This document shows, piece by piece, positions 1 through 8,900 of a stretch of 24,556 bases of DNA. The first letter of the stretch is position 1. The number at the start of each line of letters is the position of its first letter. Both the position numbers and the translations under genes were made by a program. The DNA comes from DASPFV01 sp035620975 (GTDB lineage: Bacteria > Acidobacteriota > Vicinamibacteria > Vicinamibacterales > 2-12-FULL-66-21), in the NCBI GenBank assembly GCA_035620975.1, contig DASPFV010000320.1, positions 1-24,556 of the forward strand. Reading direction: 5' to 3'. The notes under the pieces were generated by a model. That model did no database searches. It was not told the origin of the DNA and saw only the letters and a list, made by a program, of their open reading frames with translations.

Positions 1-34
1 CGCGCGCACGCGCCGGCCCCTGCGCGTCGGTGTC

Positions 35-217
35 TTACGCGGCGCCGGCGAGCTGGCCGGCGATGTTCGCGAAGATCTGGTCGACCGCGCCGCCAGCGAG
101 ACCCACCGAGCCGATCGCGATCAGCGCGATCAGCGCCACGAGCAGCGCGTACTCGAGCAGGTCCTGGCCCTCGTCCTTGCGCGCGAACGACTTCACGTAG
201 CTCAGAAGCATCGACAT
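35..217 (-). CDS. Flp/Fap family type IVb pilin (prepilin)
   Basis: This 60-residue protein has the layout of Flp pilins, the major subunit of Tad (tight adherence) pili. A short basic leader (residues 1-14, with FARKDEG) is followed by the conserved QDLLEYALLVALIALIAIG stretch, which is both the prepilin-peptidase recognition region and the hydrophobic polymerisation helix. The usual Glu five residues after the cleavage point is present in LLEY. Cleavage probably occurs after the Gly of DEGQD, by a TadV/CpaA-type peptidase. The ATG at 217 is supported by a very strong Shine-Dalgarno sequence (GGGGGAGGAT, minus strand, 230-221). Flp genes normally head a tad operon, so the assembly genes would be expected further left, outside the window. 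The family call is firm; the presence of a working Tad system is inferred. Confidence 0.93.
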   Translation of the reverse strand: MSMLLSYVKSFARKDEGQDLLEYALLVALIALIAIGSVGLAGGAVDQIFANIAGQLAGAA

Positions 218-729
218 GTGATCCTCCCCCGAGGTTCGAGCACCGCCCGTCTGCGGTGCGAAGTTGCGGCAGCGCCGCGTGGTTTGAGTAATGCGCGCGG
301 CGCTCGCCGCGACACGGCGGGGCCAGTCGCAACGGCTGTGCCACGGCGCGCAAGATCGGCTGCCGCGCGCCGCGCAAACCGTTCAGCTGATTGGCGGTTG
401 GTGGCGATCCCCGCAGCCGGCGGAGGTGTCCGGACGGCCGGCGGGAACCTCGCAGGGGGGCGCCGGAGAGTTCAGTTCTGTCAGGACCCGCGCGATTTTC
501 GTGAAGCGCCATCGCGCCCGGCGATTCAGGCGCGCCGCACGCACGCTGCGAGGGCCCGCGTTAGTCGCTCACGTTGAAGCACTTGCTGCGTGCGGGCGGG
601 GCACACGACGTGCCGGCATATCCATTGCGAGTATCACGCCGGATACGCAGGGGCAGGTCCGTTTCGGAACAGTGGGGTCGGTCGGGCACGCGCGCCTGCG
701 CCGTTCTGTGCAGGTTCTCCGAGGTCCAC
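218..729. other. Gene-free leader between divergent flp and small membrane protein gene
   Basis: This 512-base stretch separates the divergent Flp pilin gene and the two-gene unit that starts at 730. It must hold the flp promoter on the minus strand and probably the promoter of the plus-strand unit. The only element I can place firmly is the flp ribosome-binding site at 221-230. I looked for sigma-54 type -24/-12 boxes and clear -35/-10 pairs and found none I would defend. Open frames crossing it (for example 291-1010 plus) have Arg/Ala-rich compositions with no recognisable domain and look like high-GC artefacts. A TTG at 574 would extend the downstream small protein, but the added residues are Arg-rich and unlike a signal anchor. 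Confidence 0.5.
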
Positions 730-981
730 ATGAAGATCCGGCAGTGGTTGATCTCGCTCACGGTGTTCGTGATCGTGATGGGCGGCCTGGCCACGGCCGA
801 CGATCGTGTGCGCGAGAGCCTGGCCGGCCTCGTCGGCGGCGGCACCCCGCTGCACCACCGGGCCGTGGAAGTCGGGTCCGCGCTCTACTCGGCGCTCCGT
901 CACCAGAGCATCGAGAACGCGCCCATGGTGATCTTCGCCGCGCTGGGATTCGTGCTGTTCCTGTTCATGGTGAGGTCCTAG
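730..981 (+). CDS. Small two-helix membrane protein of unknown function
   Basis: I do not recognise this 83-residue protein. It has an N-terminal hydrophobic segment (about residues 5-24, after MKIRQW), a polar middle with ADDRVRESLAGLVGG, and a second hydrophobic segment near the C-terminus (about 64-81, MVIFAALGFVLFLFM) ending in RS. Both ends would be at a membrane, with the roughly 40-residue middle on one side; the first segment could instead be a signal peptide cleaved near GLATA. The ATG at 730 is preferred over an upstream TTG at 574 because GAGG lies at 721-724 with good spacing and the protein then begins with a normal signal-anchor. Its TAG directly abuts the TTG start of the next gene, so the two are very likely co-transcribed and translationally coupled. 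A role as membrane partner of the large helical protein is an inference. Confidence 0.7.
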   Translation: MKIRQWLISLTVFVIVMGGLATADDRVRESLAGLVGGGTPLHHRAVEVGSALYSALRHQSIENAPMVIFAALGFVLFLFMVRS

Positions 982-3258
982 TTGGCCGTCGTCCTCGCGC
1001 TGGAGCCTGACGTCCGGCAGGCGAACATCCTGAAGCGGATCGTCGGCGAGCAGGTCCAGGCGGATCTCGTGGTCGTCGACTCGAAGGACGCCGCGATCGC
1101 CGCGGTGACGGCGCGCATCCCGGACGTCATCCTCCTCACCGCGCTCCTGTCGCCGCGCGAGGAAGAGGAGCTCGTCACCTATTTGCGGACGCTGGCCGGC
1201 GCCGAGCACCTCCAGACCCACACCATCCCGCAGCTCGCGTCGACCGCCGCAGATGCGGAGCCCAGTGGCGGCGGCCTGTTCGCCAAGTTCCGGCGCAAGA
1301 AAGAGACAGCGCCCCCGACCTCGGGCTGCGATCCGGATCTGTTCGCCGGCGAGATCCGCCACTTCATCGACGCCGCGATGGAGCGCAAGACCGAGACGGT
1401 CAACGCGCTCGCCCAGCGGGTCGCGCACCTGGAGTTCCAGAACAAGCCGCTCGTCGCGGACGGCGAGGCCCCGCGACGGCGATCGGAGTGGCTCGATTCG
1501 GATGATGCATCGCCGCCGCGGCCCGCCTCGGCAACCGGCTCGGTGGCAGGTGGCGCGACACGGGCCGCGGAGGCGTCCAGCCCCGAGGCAACCCCGGCAT
1601 CCTCCTGGGCATCGCCGTTCGAGTGGCGGCGCCCCGACCCTGCGGGCGCGAAAGCGGCTGCCAACGCCGCGGCTCCGACGCCAGCGCCGCCCGCCACGCC
1701 GCCGCTCGTGAGCAAGGTGCCGCTCGCGGTGCAGGCCGAGGAAGAGGAACAGGCCAGGGCTTCGCAGGAAGCGGAACAGCGGCGTCTGGAGGACGCGCGG
1801 CAGCGGCAGGAAGAGGAGCGCCGCCGGCAGGAAGAAGAGCGCAGGCGGCAGCAGGAAGAGGAGCAGCGCCGCCAGGAAGAGGAGCGGCTGCGACAGGCAG
1901 AGGAGCGGCGCCGGCTCGAGGAGCAGGCCGAGGCACGACGGCGCGCCGAAGAGGAAGAGCGGGAGCGCGCGCTGGCCGAGGTGCAGCGCGCAGCCACGGA
2001 GGCAGCCGCACGCCGGGAACGCGAACGGGAGGAGCGGGAGGCCCGCGCCCGCGACGAACAGGCGCGTAAGCAGGAGGCCGAAGCGGCCGTCCGGCGCAAG
2101 CGCGAGGAGGAAGAACGGCGGCGCAAGGAAGAAGCCGAGCGCAAACGCGTCGAGGCCGAAGCGGCCGCTCGCCGCAAGCGCGAGGAAGAAGAACGGCGCA
2201 GGCGTCAGGAAGAGGAGCGCAAGCGCCTCGAGGCGGAAGCGGCCGCCCGGCGCAAGCGCGAGGAAGAGGAACGCAGGCGGCTCGAGGCCGAAGCCCTGGC
2301 CCGCCGGAAGCGTGAGGAAGAAGAGCGCAAGCGCCTCGAAGCCGAGGCGGCGGCCCGCCGCAAACGCGAGGAGGAGGAGCGCCGGAAGCGCGAGGAGGAG
2401 CGTAAACGCCTCGAAGCGGAAGCCGCGGCGCGGCGGAGGCGCGAAGAAGAGGAACGTCGGAAGCGCGAAGAGGAGGAGCGACGGCGCCGCGAAGAGGAGG
2501 AGCGCAAGCGCCTCGAAGCGGAGGCCGCGGCGCGCCGGAAGCGCGAAGAAGAGGAGCGCCGCAAGCGGGAGGAAGAGGAACGGCGGCGCCGCGAGGAAGA
2601 AGAACGCAAACGGCTCGAGGCCGAGGCCGCCGCCCGCCGGAAGCGCGAGGAAGAGGAGCGCCGCAGGCGAGACGAAGAGGAACGACAGCGCCGCGAGGAA
2701 GAAGAGCGCAAACGGCTCGAGGCCGAAGCGGCCGCACGCCGCAAGCGCGAGGAAGAAGAAGACCGCCGGCGGCGGGAGAAGGACGAACGGCGGCGACGGG
2801 AGGAAGAGGAGCGCCGACGGCTCGAGGCCGAGGCCGAGCGCGAACGCGAGGCGCGTGCCCGCGAAGCCGAGGAGCGCCGGCAGCGTGAGATCGCCGCCGC
2901 CGCGAGAGATCCCTTCGCCGAATTCCGGGCCGATCACGATGAGTCGAAGGGCCTGCTCAGACTGATCCCCGTCGACGCCTGGGCACGCGTCGAATCCTCA
3001 CGCTCGACTGAAAGCCAGAACGGCGATCAGGACGAGGTGCGTCAGTTCATGGCTGGCCTGAAGGTCCCCGATCACGTCGCACTCATCGCGTATCCGAAGG
3101 GGGTCCGCATCCGGCGCGTACGCGTGCGGACGATTCCCCAGCCGGCCGGCAACGGCCAGGACCCCAAGAAGCCACTGATCGTCTCGCGCCGCGAACTACG
3201 CCAGTCCCGGGCCGCGGACGAACACGGGCCACGGACGAACACGGAAGGACACGGATAG
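982..3258 (+). CDS. Pseudo-receiver / long E-R-K single alpha-helix protein
   Basis: This is a 758-residue protein starting with TTG, placed right after the upstream TAG, with GAGG at 972-975. Residues 1-85 read like a CheY-type receiver (beta-alpha pattern, PDVILLTALLSP at 47-58), but the phosphoacceptor Asp position is Thr53 and the usual N-terminal acidic pair is reduced to EPD. Residues ~95-250 are a linker, including a short helical stretch near 130-150 and a Pro/Ala-rich disordered part. Residues ~252-640 are almost only E, R, K, A, L and Q, with EEEERRKR-type alternation and nine copies of an EAEAxxRRxREEEE unit. This fits a charged single alpha-helix (or a coiled coil) of great length. 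The C-terminal ~115 residues form a small domain I do not recognise (LLRLIPVDAWARVE; VPDHVALIAYPKGVRIRRVRV). The last residues are encoded by a decamer repeat. Role unknown; a scaffold or spacer near the Tad pilus is inferred from position and from TadZ/CpaE having an atypical receiver. Confidence 0.85.
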   Translation: MAVVLALEPDVRQANILKRIVGEQVQADLVVVDSKDAAIAAVTARIPDVILLTALLSPREEEELVTYLRTLAGAEHLQTHTIPQLASTAADAEPSGGGLFAKFRRKKETAPPTSGCDPDLFAGEIRHFIDAAMERKTETVNALAQRVAHLEFQNKPLVADGEAPRRRSEWLDSDDASPPRPASATGSVAGGATRAAEASSPEATPASSWASPFEWRRPDPAGAKAAANAAAPTPAPPATPPLVSKVPLAVQAEEEEQARASQEAEQRRLEDARQRQEEERRRQEEERRRQQEEEQRRQEEERLRQAEERRRLEEQAEARRRAEEEERERALAEVQRAATEAAARREREREEREARARDEQARKQEAEAAVRRKREEEERRRKEEAERKRVEAEAAARRKREEEERRRRQEEERKRLEAEAAARRKREEEERRRLEAEALARRKREEEERKRLEAEAAARRKREEEERRKREEERKRLEAEAAARRRREEEERRKREEEERRRREEEERKRLEAEAAARRKREEEERRKREEEERRRREEEERKRLEAEAAARRKREEEERRRRDEEERQRREEEERKRLEAEAAARRKREEEEDRRRREKDERRRREEEERRRLEAEAEREREARAREAEERRQREIAAAARDPFAEFRADHDESKGLLRLIPVDAWARVESSRSTESQNGDQDEVRQFMAGLKVPDHVALIAYPKGVRIRRVRVRTIPQPAGNGQDPKKPLIVSRRELRQSRAADEHGPRTNTEGHG
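2074..2840 (+). repeat. In-gene degenerate tandem repeat encoding the charged helix
   Basis: Within the large helical protein, a coding unit for roughly EAEAAARRKREEEE recurs nine times at irregular spacing (17 to about 35 codons). Variable numbers of EEERRR/K-type fillers lie between copies. The DNA copies differ by many synonymous changes (GAA/GAG, CGC/CGG, AAG/AAA) while the amino acids barely change. This argues for old duplication with selection on the protein rather than a fresh expansion. The low complexity also produces long artefact frames on the opposite strand. Confidence 0.85.
3212..3258 (+). repeat. Decamer repeat (ACGGAmGAAC type) at gene 3' end
   Basis: A 10-base periodic sequence (ACGGACGAAC, ACGGAAGGAC, ACGGA) ends the large helical gene and supplies its last residues and stop codon. 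GGACGAACACGG also occurs twice in it. A close relative of the same decamer lies at 10380-10406 after another gene. The decamers match each other at most positions, so this looks like a small dispersed repeat family of this genome. Confidence 0.65.
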
Positions 3259-3443
3259 GGCAGATTTCGGGACGTCGTCTGCGCTTCCTGGCGTGCAGGA
3301 TCTGCCACCCGGCACCTTGCGCTCCTCCACCGTCGCGACGGCGTGGCATTCAGAAACTCCTCCTGCAATGAGAGATATGGCTTCGGCCTGACGCTGGAGA
3401 CCGGTCCCGGCTGGAGGGCACCTGCCTTGCCTGATACGGGATC

Positions 3444-5945
3444 GTGCTCGATCACCTGCAGGACGGAGACGGATCGTCGCGGGTCGGACGGTGGAAGACC
3501 GACGACACGCTCCGCGTCCGCGGCCGTGTCTGGCGGGTCAGGTCGGTGACGCCAGGACACGCGTGCGCAGTCGTGTACCTGCGATGTCTCGAGCCGCTGC
3601 CGCCATCGACGGCATGCCCGGCCGCGATCATCACGCCGTTCGATCGACCGCGGGCCGTCGCGGGCGGATCGGGCGGGCTCGCCAGCCCGGCGCAGCTTCT
3701 TGCGCACCTCGAAGCCACGCGTGTCAGCCAGCGACCCGCCGACGGTCTGTGGGCGTCGCTCGAGGCCTCGATCACGCTCCTGCCGCACCAGCTCGAGCCT
3801 GCGTTGGCTGCGCTCGTGCACGGCGCGACGCGGATGCTCGTGGCAGACGACGTGGGGCTGGGGAAGACGATTCAGGCAGGGCTGCTGATCGCGGAGCTGA
3901 CGGTGAGGACGAGCGAACTGCGGGTTCTCGTGCTCGTACCGGCAGGTCTCCGGGACCAGTGGCACGCCGAGCTCGAGGATCGCTTCCACATCGTCGCGGT
4001 GGACGCCGATGCCGGCTGGCTGCGGGCGGTCGCGCGGGATCGACCCGCCGACGTCAATCCCTGGGCGCTCGGCGGCGTGTACGTGGCGTCCCACGACTTC
4101 GTGAAGCGGCCCGACGTGCTGCGTCCGCTCGAGAGCGTCGCGTGGGACCTGCTCGTGGTGGACGAGGCGCACGCGCTCGGCCCGGGGACCGATCGCCGGA
4201 CAGCCGCGCACGCCCTGGCAGTGCGTTCCCGCCGCGTGCTGCTGCTCACGGCCACGCCACACCGCGACGACGCTCGCGCGTTCCAGGCGCTCTGTGAAAC
4301 AGGGCAGAGCCGTGCCGGGGAGCCTCTCCTGCTCTTCGAACGATCCCGCGCCGTGATCGCGGTGAGCACAGCCCGGCGGGCCGTGGTCCTCGGGGTCGAG
4401 CCTTCGCCGGCCGAGCGCCGCATGCATGCGCTGCTCGAGATCTATACCGCGCGCCTGTGGCGGGACGCGCAGCTGCGCCGCGACCGGCCCGCCGCGCTCG
4501 TCGCGATCGTGCTGCGCAAGCGGGCGCTCTCCAGTGCGGCATCGCTGGCGCGGTCCCTCCGCCGCCGGATTGCCCTGCTCGGCCAGGATTTCCGGGAGGA
4601 CCTGGTTCAGGCCGGGCTCCCTTTCGCGGATGAGGATCCGCTGCCGGACGAGGAGCCGCACGAGGTGCTCGCTGCGCCCGGGCTCTCGGACGCGGCCGGA
4701 GAGCGGCGCTGGCTGATCCGGCTTGCCGCCGCAGCCGAAGAGGCGGCGCGGGCCGAGAGCAAGGTCGAACGGCTCGTTCGTCTGACGCGGCGAATCCGGG
4801 AACCCCTGCTCGTCTTCACCGAGTACCGCGACACACTGCGCAGGCTCGAGATCGCGCTCCGTGCCGATGGCTGCCGCGCACTGCTGATGCACGGCGGACT
4901 GGGCCCCCGCGAGCGCGCCGGTACGCAGCGGGAGTTCTGCCGAACGGGGCACGTCCTGCTGGCCACGGATGCCGCATCCGAGGGCTTGAACCTTCACGTG
5001 CGCTGCCGGGTGCTGGTGCACTACGAGCTCCCCTGGAGCGCCTCGCGAATCGAGCAACGCGCCGGACGGGTCGATCGTCTCGGGCAGACCCGGCGTGTCC
5101 ACGAGCTCGCCTTCGTGGCGAACCACACGGCCGAACGGCTCGTGCTCGCGCCTCTGCTGCGAAAGATCGTTCAGGCGAACCGCACCGGTACAAGGCCGGG
5201 CGTCCTGCACGCCCTGGGCGAAGTCCGGCTCGCCGGAACGATTCTGGGGGAGGCGCCGCTCGAGCCGGCCGTTCCTTCACCGCTGCCGCCCTTCGTCGAG
5301 GTGCCGCCGGCCTCGCTCGGTCGCGACGCTGCGGTCGAGGCGGGGCGGCTCGAATGCCTGCGGCGCGGGCTCGTGCGCGCGCGTGCGGGCCAGCATCCCG
5401 GGCGCGGCGACGGACCCGTGTTGGCCGCCGTCAGGCCGACGCGGAACTCGACCACACTCGAACCCGGCCTCGCGCTCGTCTACCGGCTCTCGGTGTGCAC
5501 GGCCCTGGGCCACCTGCACGTCGAGGCGTTCGTCCTCCACGTGCACCTCGCGGCCGCCAGTCCGGTCTTCAGGCGGCGGAGTGCGTTTCAGCGCGCTGTC
5601 CTGGTCCTCCTTACCGCCGCTCCGTCGAAGCTGCGCGAGGCACTCGCCCGATCAACAGAGGTGGCACTAGAGAGGGCAAGGACTGTCGACACAAAATTGG
5701 AAGAGGCGATGCGGACGCGCGAGGCTGCGATGCTGGAGGTGTGCGGCTCGGCGGCCCGCCAGCTCCTCCAGCCAGGACTGTTCGATCGACGATCGATCCG
5801 CAGGGCGGAAGCGCGCGCCAGGGCGCTCGACGCCCTTCGTTCGGCCGCATCGAGACCTCGCGATCCGAAGGGCCGGGATCTCGAGGTGGAAACCTCGCTC
5901 GTTGCAGCCGTGCTCGTCCGCCCTCCGAAGCGGAAGTGCCGATGA
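3444..5945 (+). CDS. SNF2/RapA-family superfamily 2 helicase of a defence-like module
   Basis: This 833-residue SF2 ATPase probably translocates on double-stranded DNA. All motifs are intact: LPHQ (113-116), Walker A ADDVGLGKT (134-142, Lys141), DEAH (240-243), TATPHR (269-274), FTEYRDT (460-466), LLATDAASEGLNL (507-519) and QRAGRVDRLGQ (540-550). The order and spacing match RapA/SNF2-type helicases. The N-terminal LRVRGRVWRV resembles the start of DISARM DrmD-type helicases. The C-terminal region (about 570-833) has a helical stretch with LLQPGLFDRRS, seen in similar defence helicases; no nuclease motif is visible. The GTG at 3444 is the earliest sensible start, without a good Shine-Dalgarno, so it is uncertain. 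The last four bases (ATGA) overlap the start of the methylase, indicating one operon. DrmD proteins are usually longer and sit with drmA/B/C, which are absent here, so I do not assign drmD. Confidence 0.88.
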   Translation: MLDHLQDGDGSSRVGRWKTDDTLRVRGRVWRVRSVTPGHACAVVYLRCLEPLPPSTACPAAIITPFDRPRAVAGGSGGLASPAQLLAHLEATRVSQRPADGLWASLEASITLLPHQLEPALAALVHGATRMLVADDVGLGKTIQAGLLIAELTVRTSELRVLVLVPAGLRDQWHAELEDRFHIVAVDADAGWLRAVARDRPADVNPWALGGVYVASHDFVKRPDVLRPLESVAWDLLVVDEAHALGPGTDRRTAAHALAVRSRRVLLLTATPHRDDARAFQALCETGQSRAGEPLLLFERSRAVIAVSTARRAVVLGVEPSPAERRMHALLEIYTARLWRDAQLRRDRPAALVAIVLRKRALSSAASLARSLRRRIALLGQDFREDLVQAGLPFADEDPLPDEEPHEVLAAPGLSDAAGERRWLIRLAAAAEEAARAESKVERLVRLTRRIREPLLVFTEYRDTLRRLEIALRADGCRALLMHGGLGPRERAGTQREFCRTGHVLLATDAASEGLNLHVRCRVLVHYELPWSASRIEQRAGRVDRLGQTRRVHELAFVANHTAERLVLAPLLRKIVQANRTGTRPGVLHALGEVRLAGTILGEAPLEPAVPSPLPPFVEVPPASLGRDAAVEAGRLECLRRGLVRARAGQHPGRGDGPVLAAVRPTRNSTTLEPGLALVYRLSVCTALGHLHVEAFVLHVHLAAASPVFRRRSAFQRAVLVLLTAAPSKLREALARSTEVALERARTVDTKLEEAMRTREAAMLEVCGSAARQLLQPGLFDRRSIRRAEARARALDALRSAASRPRDPKGRDLEVETSLVAAVLVRPPKRKCR

Positions 5946-8900
5946 CGATCCCCGGCATCGGCGGGACGCTCGTCTCGCTCGACGCCCTGGCGCGGGACGA
6001 GTCGGCCGTATCCCCCCTCCGGGACCACGCGGCGGCTGTTCGGGCCAGACGCGAGATCCGCCGGTGGCAGGCGCCGCTCAGGCTCGAGCTGGGACCGGCT
6101 GCCGGCGCCCGGACCACCTTCGATCGGCTCGCGGCACCGCTCTGCAGGGCCCTCGGCTATTCGGTCATCCCCGTCGGAGGCCGTGATGATCTCCTCCGCG
6201 CGCGGCTCGGGTCGAACGACCGGGAGCTGGCGACCCTGGTCGTCACGGCCTGGGGCGGCGATCCAGCAGCAGCGTGGCGTGCCGCCGTGCACATCGGGAT
6301 CGCCTGCGGCCTCCGCTGGAGCTTCATCTGCTCGGGCGATCGCCTCCGGATCGTGGATTGCGAGCGGACCTACTCCCGCCGGCACCTCGAGTTCGACCTC
6401 GACGCCACGGTGGACGACGAGCGGGCGTTCGCGGTGCTCTGGACGCTCCTGAGCGCCGGCGCGATGAGCCCGGCCCACACAGCCCGTGCGCTCGAACGGG
6501 CCATCGTCCGCTCCGACGAACACCGTGCGCTCGTTCGCACGGCGCTGGAGCGAGGGGTGCTCGAAGCCGTGCAGCACCTGATCGGCGCATTCACCGCTGC
6601 CCGCCGGCGTCTCCGGCGCTCTCCTGGCCAGGCCGACGTGTTCGACGAGTCGCTCGTCGTGATTTACAGGGTGCTGTTCCTGCTGTTCGCGGAGGCACGC
6701 GGTTTGGTTCCCTGCTGGCATCCCGTGTTCCGCGACGGCTACACCATCGAGTCGCTCCGCATCGGCCTCGAGACCGACGGGCAGGCGGCCGGGCTCTGGG
6801 AAGCGCTGCAGGCGATCGCGCGCCTCGCGCACCGGGGTTGCCAGTCGGGATCACTTCGAGTGACCCCGTTCAACGGGCACCTGTTCTCGCCGACCGATGC
6901 TCCCCTCGCGGATACGCTTCCGCTGGAGGACGGCGCGGTCAGACGTGCGCTGTCGGCGCTCACGACCCGTCGGAGCCGATCCGGCCCGGTGCCCATCGGG
7001 TATCGTGAGCTCGGCGTCGAGCAGCTCGGGGGCATCTACGAGCGGCTGCTCGACTTCCGGCCCTCCGGCGACGACTCGCCCACGGCGCCGGCGCTCGTAC
7101 GCGGGGACGGCCGCAAGAGAACCGGCTCGTTCTACACGCCCCGCGCGCTCACCGAATACCTCGTGCGCCGGACGCTGGCGCCGCTGGTCGAGGCCGCGGA
7201 CCCCGACTCCATTCTCAACCTCAAGGTGCTCGACCCGGCAATGGGCAGCGGCGCCTTTCTCGTGGCGGCCTGCCGCTACCTGGCCGGCGCGTACGAATCC
7301 GCGCTCGTGCGCGAGGGTTCCGCATTGGCCTCCGAGCTCGGACCGTCCGACCGCGTCGGCTTCCGACGGACGATTGCACAACGATGCCTGTACGGGGTGG
7401 ACCTGAACCCGATGGCCGTGCAGCTCGGACGCCTCTCACTCTGGCTCGCCACGCTCGCCGCCGACCGGCCGCTCACGTTCCTCGATCACCGGCTGCGTGT
7501 CGGCAACAGTCTGCTCGGCGCCTCGCCCCTCGACGTGATCCGTCAGCCGCCCGCGGCCCGTGCTTCGCGGCTCGGGCCGGCGAGCCTGCCGCTGTTCGAG
7601 GCCACTGAGCTGGATACGGCCATCGGCGGAGCGATCTCGGTCAGGCGCGACATCGCCAGCCACCCCGCCGACACGCTCGAGGAAGTGCAGGCGAAGGAGC
7701 GCGCGCTGGCGGAGTTGCAGGGGGCGCACAGCGCGGTGCGGCAATGGCAGGCCGTGCTCGACCTGTGGTGCGCGGGGTGGTTCACCCCGGGCAGTCGCCG
7801 GCAGCACGCGGCCGCTTTCGGGGACCTGGTCGATCGCCTCCGCGGGCGCGGCCCGGTGCTGCCGGATCATCTTGCCGAGCCGCTCCTGCGCGACGCCGCA
7901 GCCATCGCGGGCCGGGAGCGGTTCTTTCACTGGTCGATGGAGTTCCCGGAGGTCTTCCACGACCCGGCCGGCCAGCCGCTGGCCGCTCCCGGGTTCGACG
8001 CGGTGATTGGCAATCCGCCGTGGGAGATGCTGAGGGCCGAGCGCTCGGCAGGGCCGCGTCCATCCGACCGCATGCTCGTGGAGTTCGCCCGCACCTCGGG
8101 CATCTACCGCGCGCAGGGAACCGGACACGGTAATCTCTACCAGCTCTTCCTGGAACGCTGCCTGCAGCTCGTCCGGCATGGCGGGCGGCTCGGTCTCGTG
8201 CTGCCTTCGTCGTTCGCCGTTGACGCGGGCTCGGCTGCGCTCCGCCGCGCGGTTCTGGAGCGGACGTCCGTGGATGCCCTGATCGGCATCGAGAACCGCG
8301 GCGGCGTATTCCCCATCCATCGCGGGCTGCGCTTCCTCCTGCTTTCGACGACGAGCGGCGGCGGGACGACGGAGGTTCCGCTGCGGCTCGGGCTCTCGAA
8401 CCCGCAGCAGCTCGACCGCTTGCCCGAGTCGGGCCCGGATCCCGCGGCACTCCGGATCAGCCGCGGCCTGCTCGAGCGGCTCAGCGGGCCGGCGCTCGTC
8501 CTGCCAGACCTGAGGAACGAAATTGACGTCTCCATCGTCGCTTCGGCCGCCTTCTCTTTCCCTGGGCTGGGCGATCCGTCAGGGTGGGGCGCCCGGTTCG
8601 GACGCGAGCTGAACGCGTCGGACGATCGGAAGCACTTCACCTCCCGGGGTACGGGCCTGCCCGTCGTGGAGGGCAAGCACATCCGGCCGTTCGTGGTCGA
8701 GCTCGGTTCGGTTCGCTACCGCATTCCGCGGACCGCCGCGCGGTCGGTTCTCGATCCGTCGCGCACGTACACACGGAAGCGGCTGGCCTATCGCGACGTC
8801 GCGTCGGCCACCAACCGCGTGACGCTCATCGCGGCCGTGCTGCCAGCGGAAGTCGTGAGCACGCACACGGTTTTCTGCCTGAAGAACCGGATGGATGACG

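Noticed and set aside
338..420. Sigma-54 type promoter for the Flp gene
   Set aside because: GGC/GC doublets exist but not in the TGGC-N8-TTGC order on the right strand.
2074..2840. CRISPR-like array
   Set aside because: The repeat is in-frame coding sequence with variable spacing and synonymous divergence, not identical repeats with unique spacers.
634..2937. 767-residue open frame on the minus strand opposite the helical protein
   Set aside because: It is the mirror of E/R/K-rich codons, giving Leu/Phe/Ala-rich low-complexity text with no domain or start signals; the plus-strand reading has a coherent protein.
3072..5210. 712-residue minus-strand frame opposite the helicase
   Set aside because: No recognisable motif and antisense to a helicase with all motifs intact.
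5354..5941. Upstream extension of the methylase frame
   Set aside because: It would overlap nearly 600 bases of the helicase gene and its translation is Arg/Ala/Pro-rich; the ATG at 5942 gives an ATGA overlap instead.
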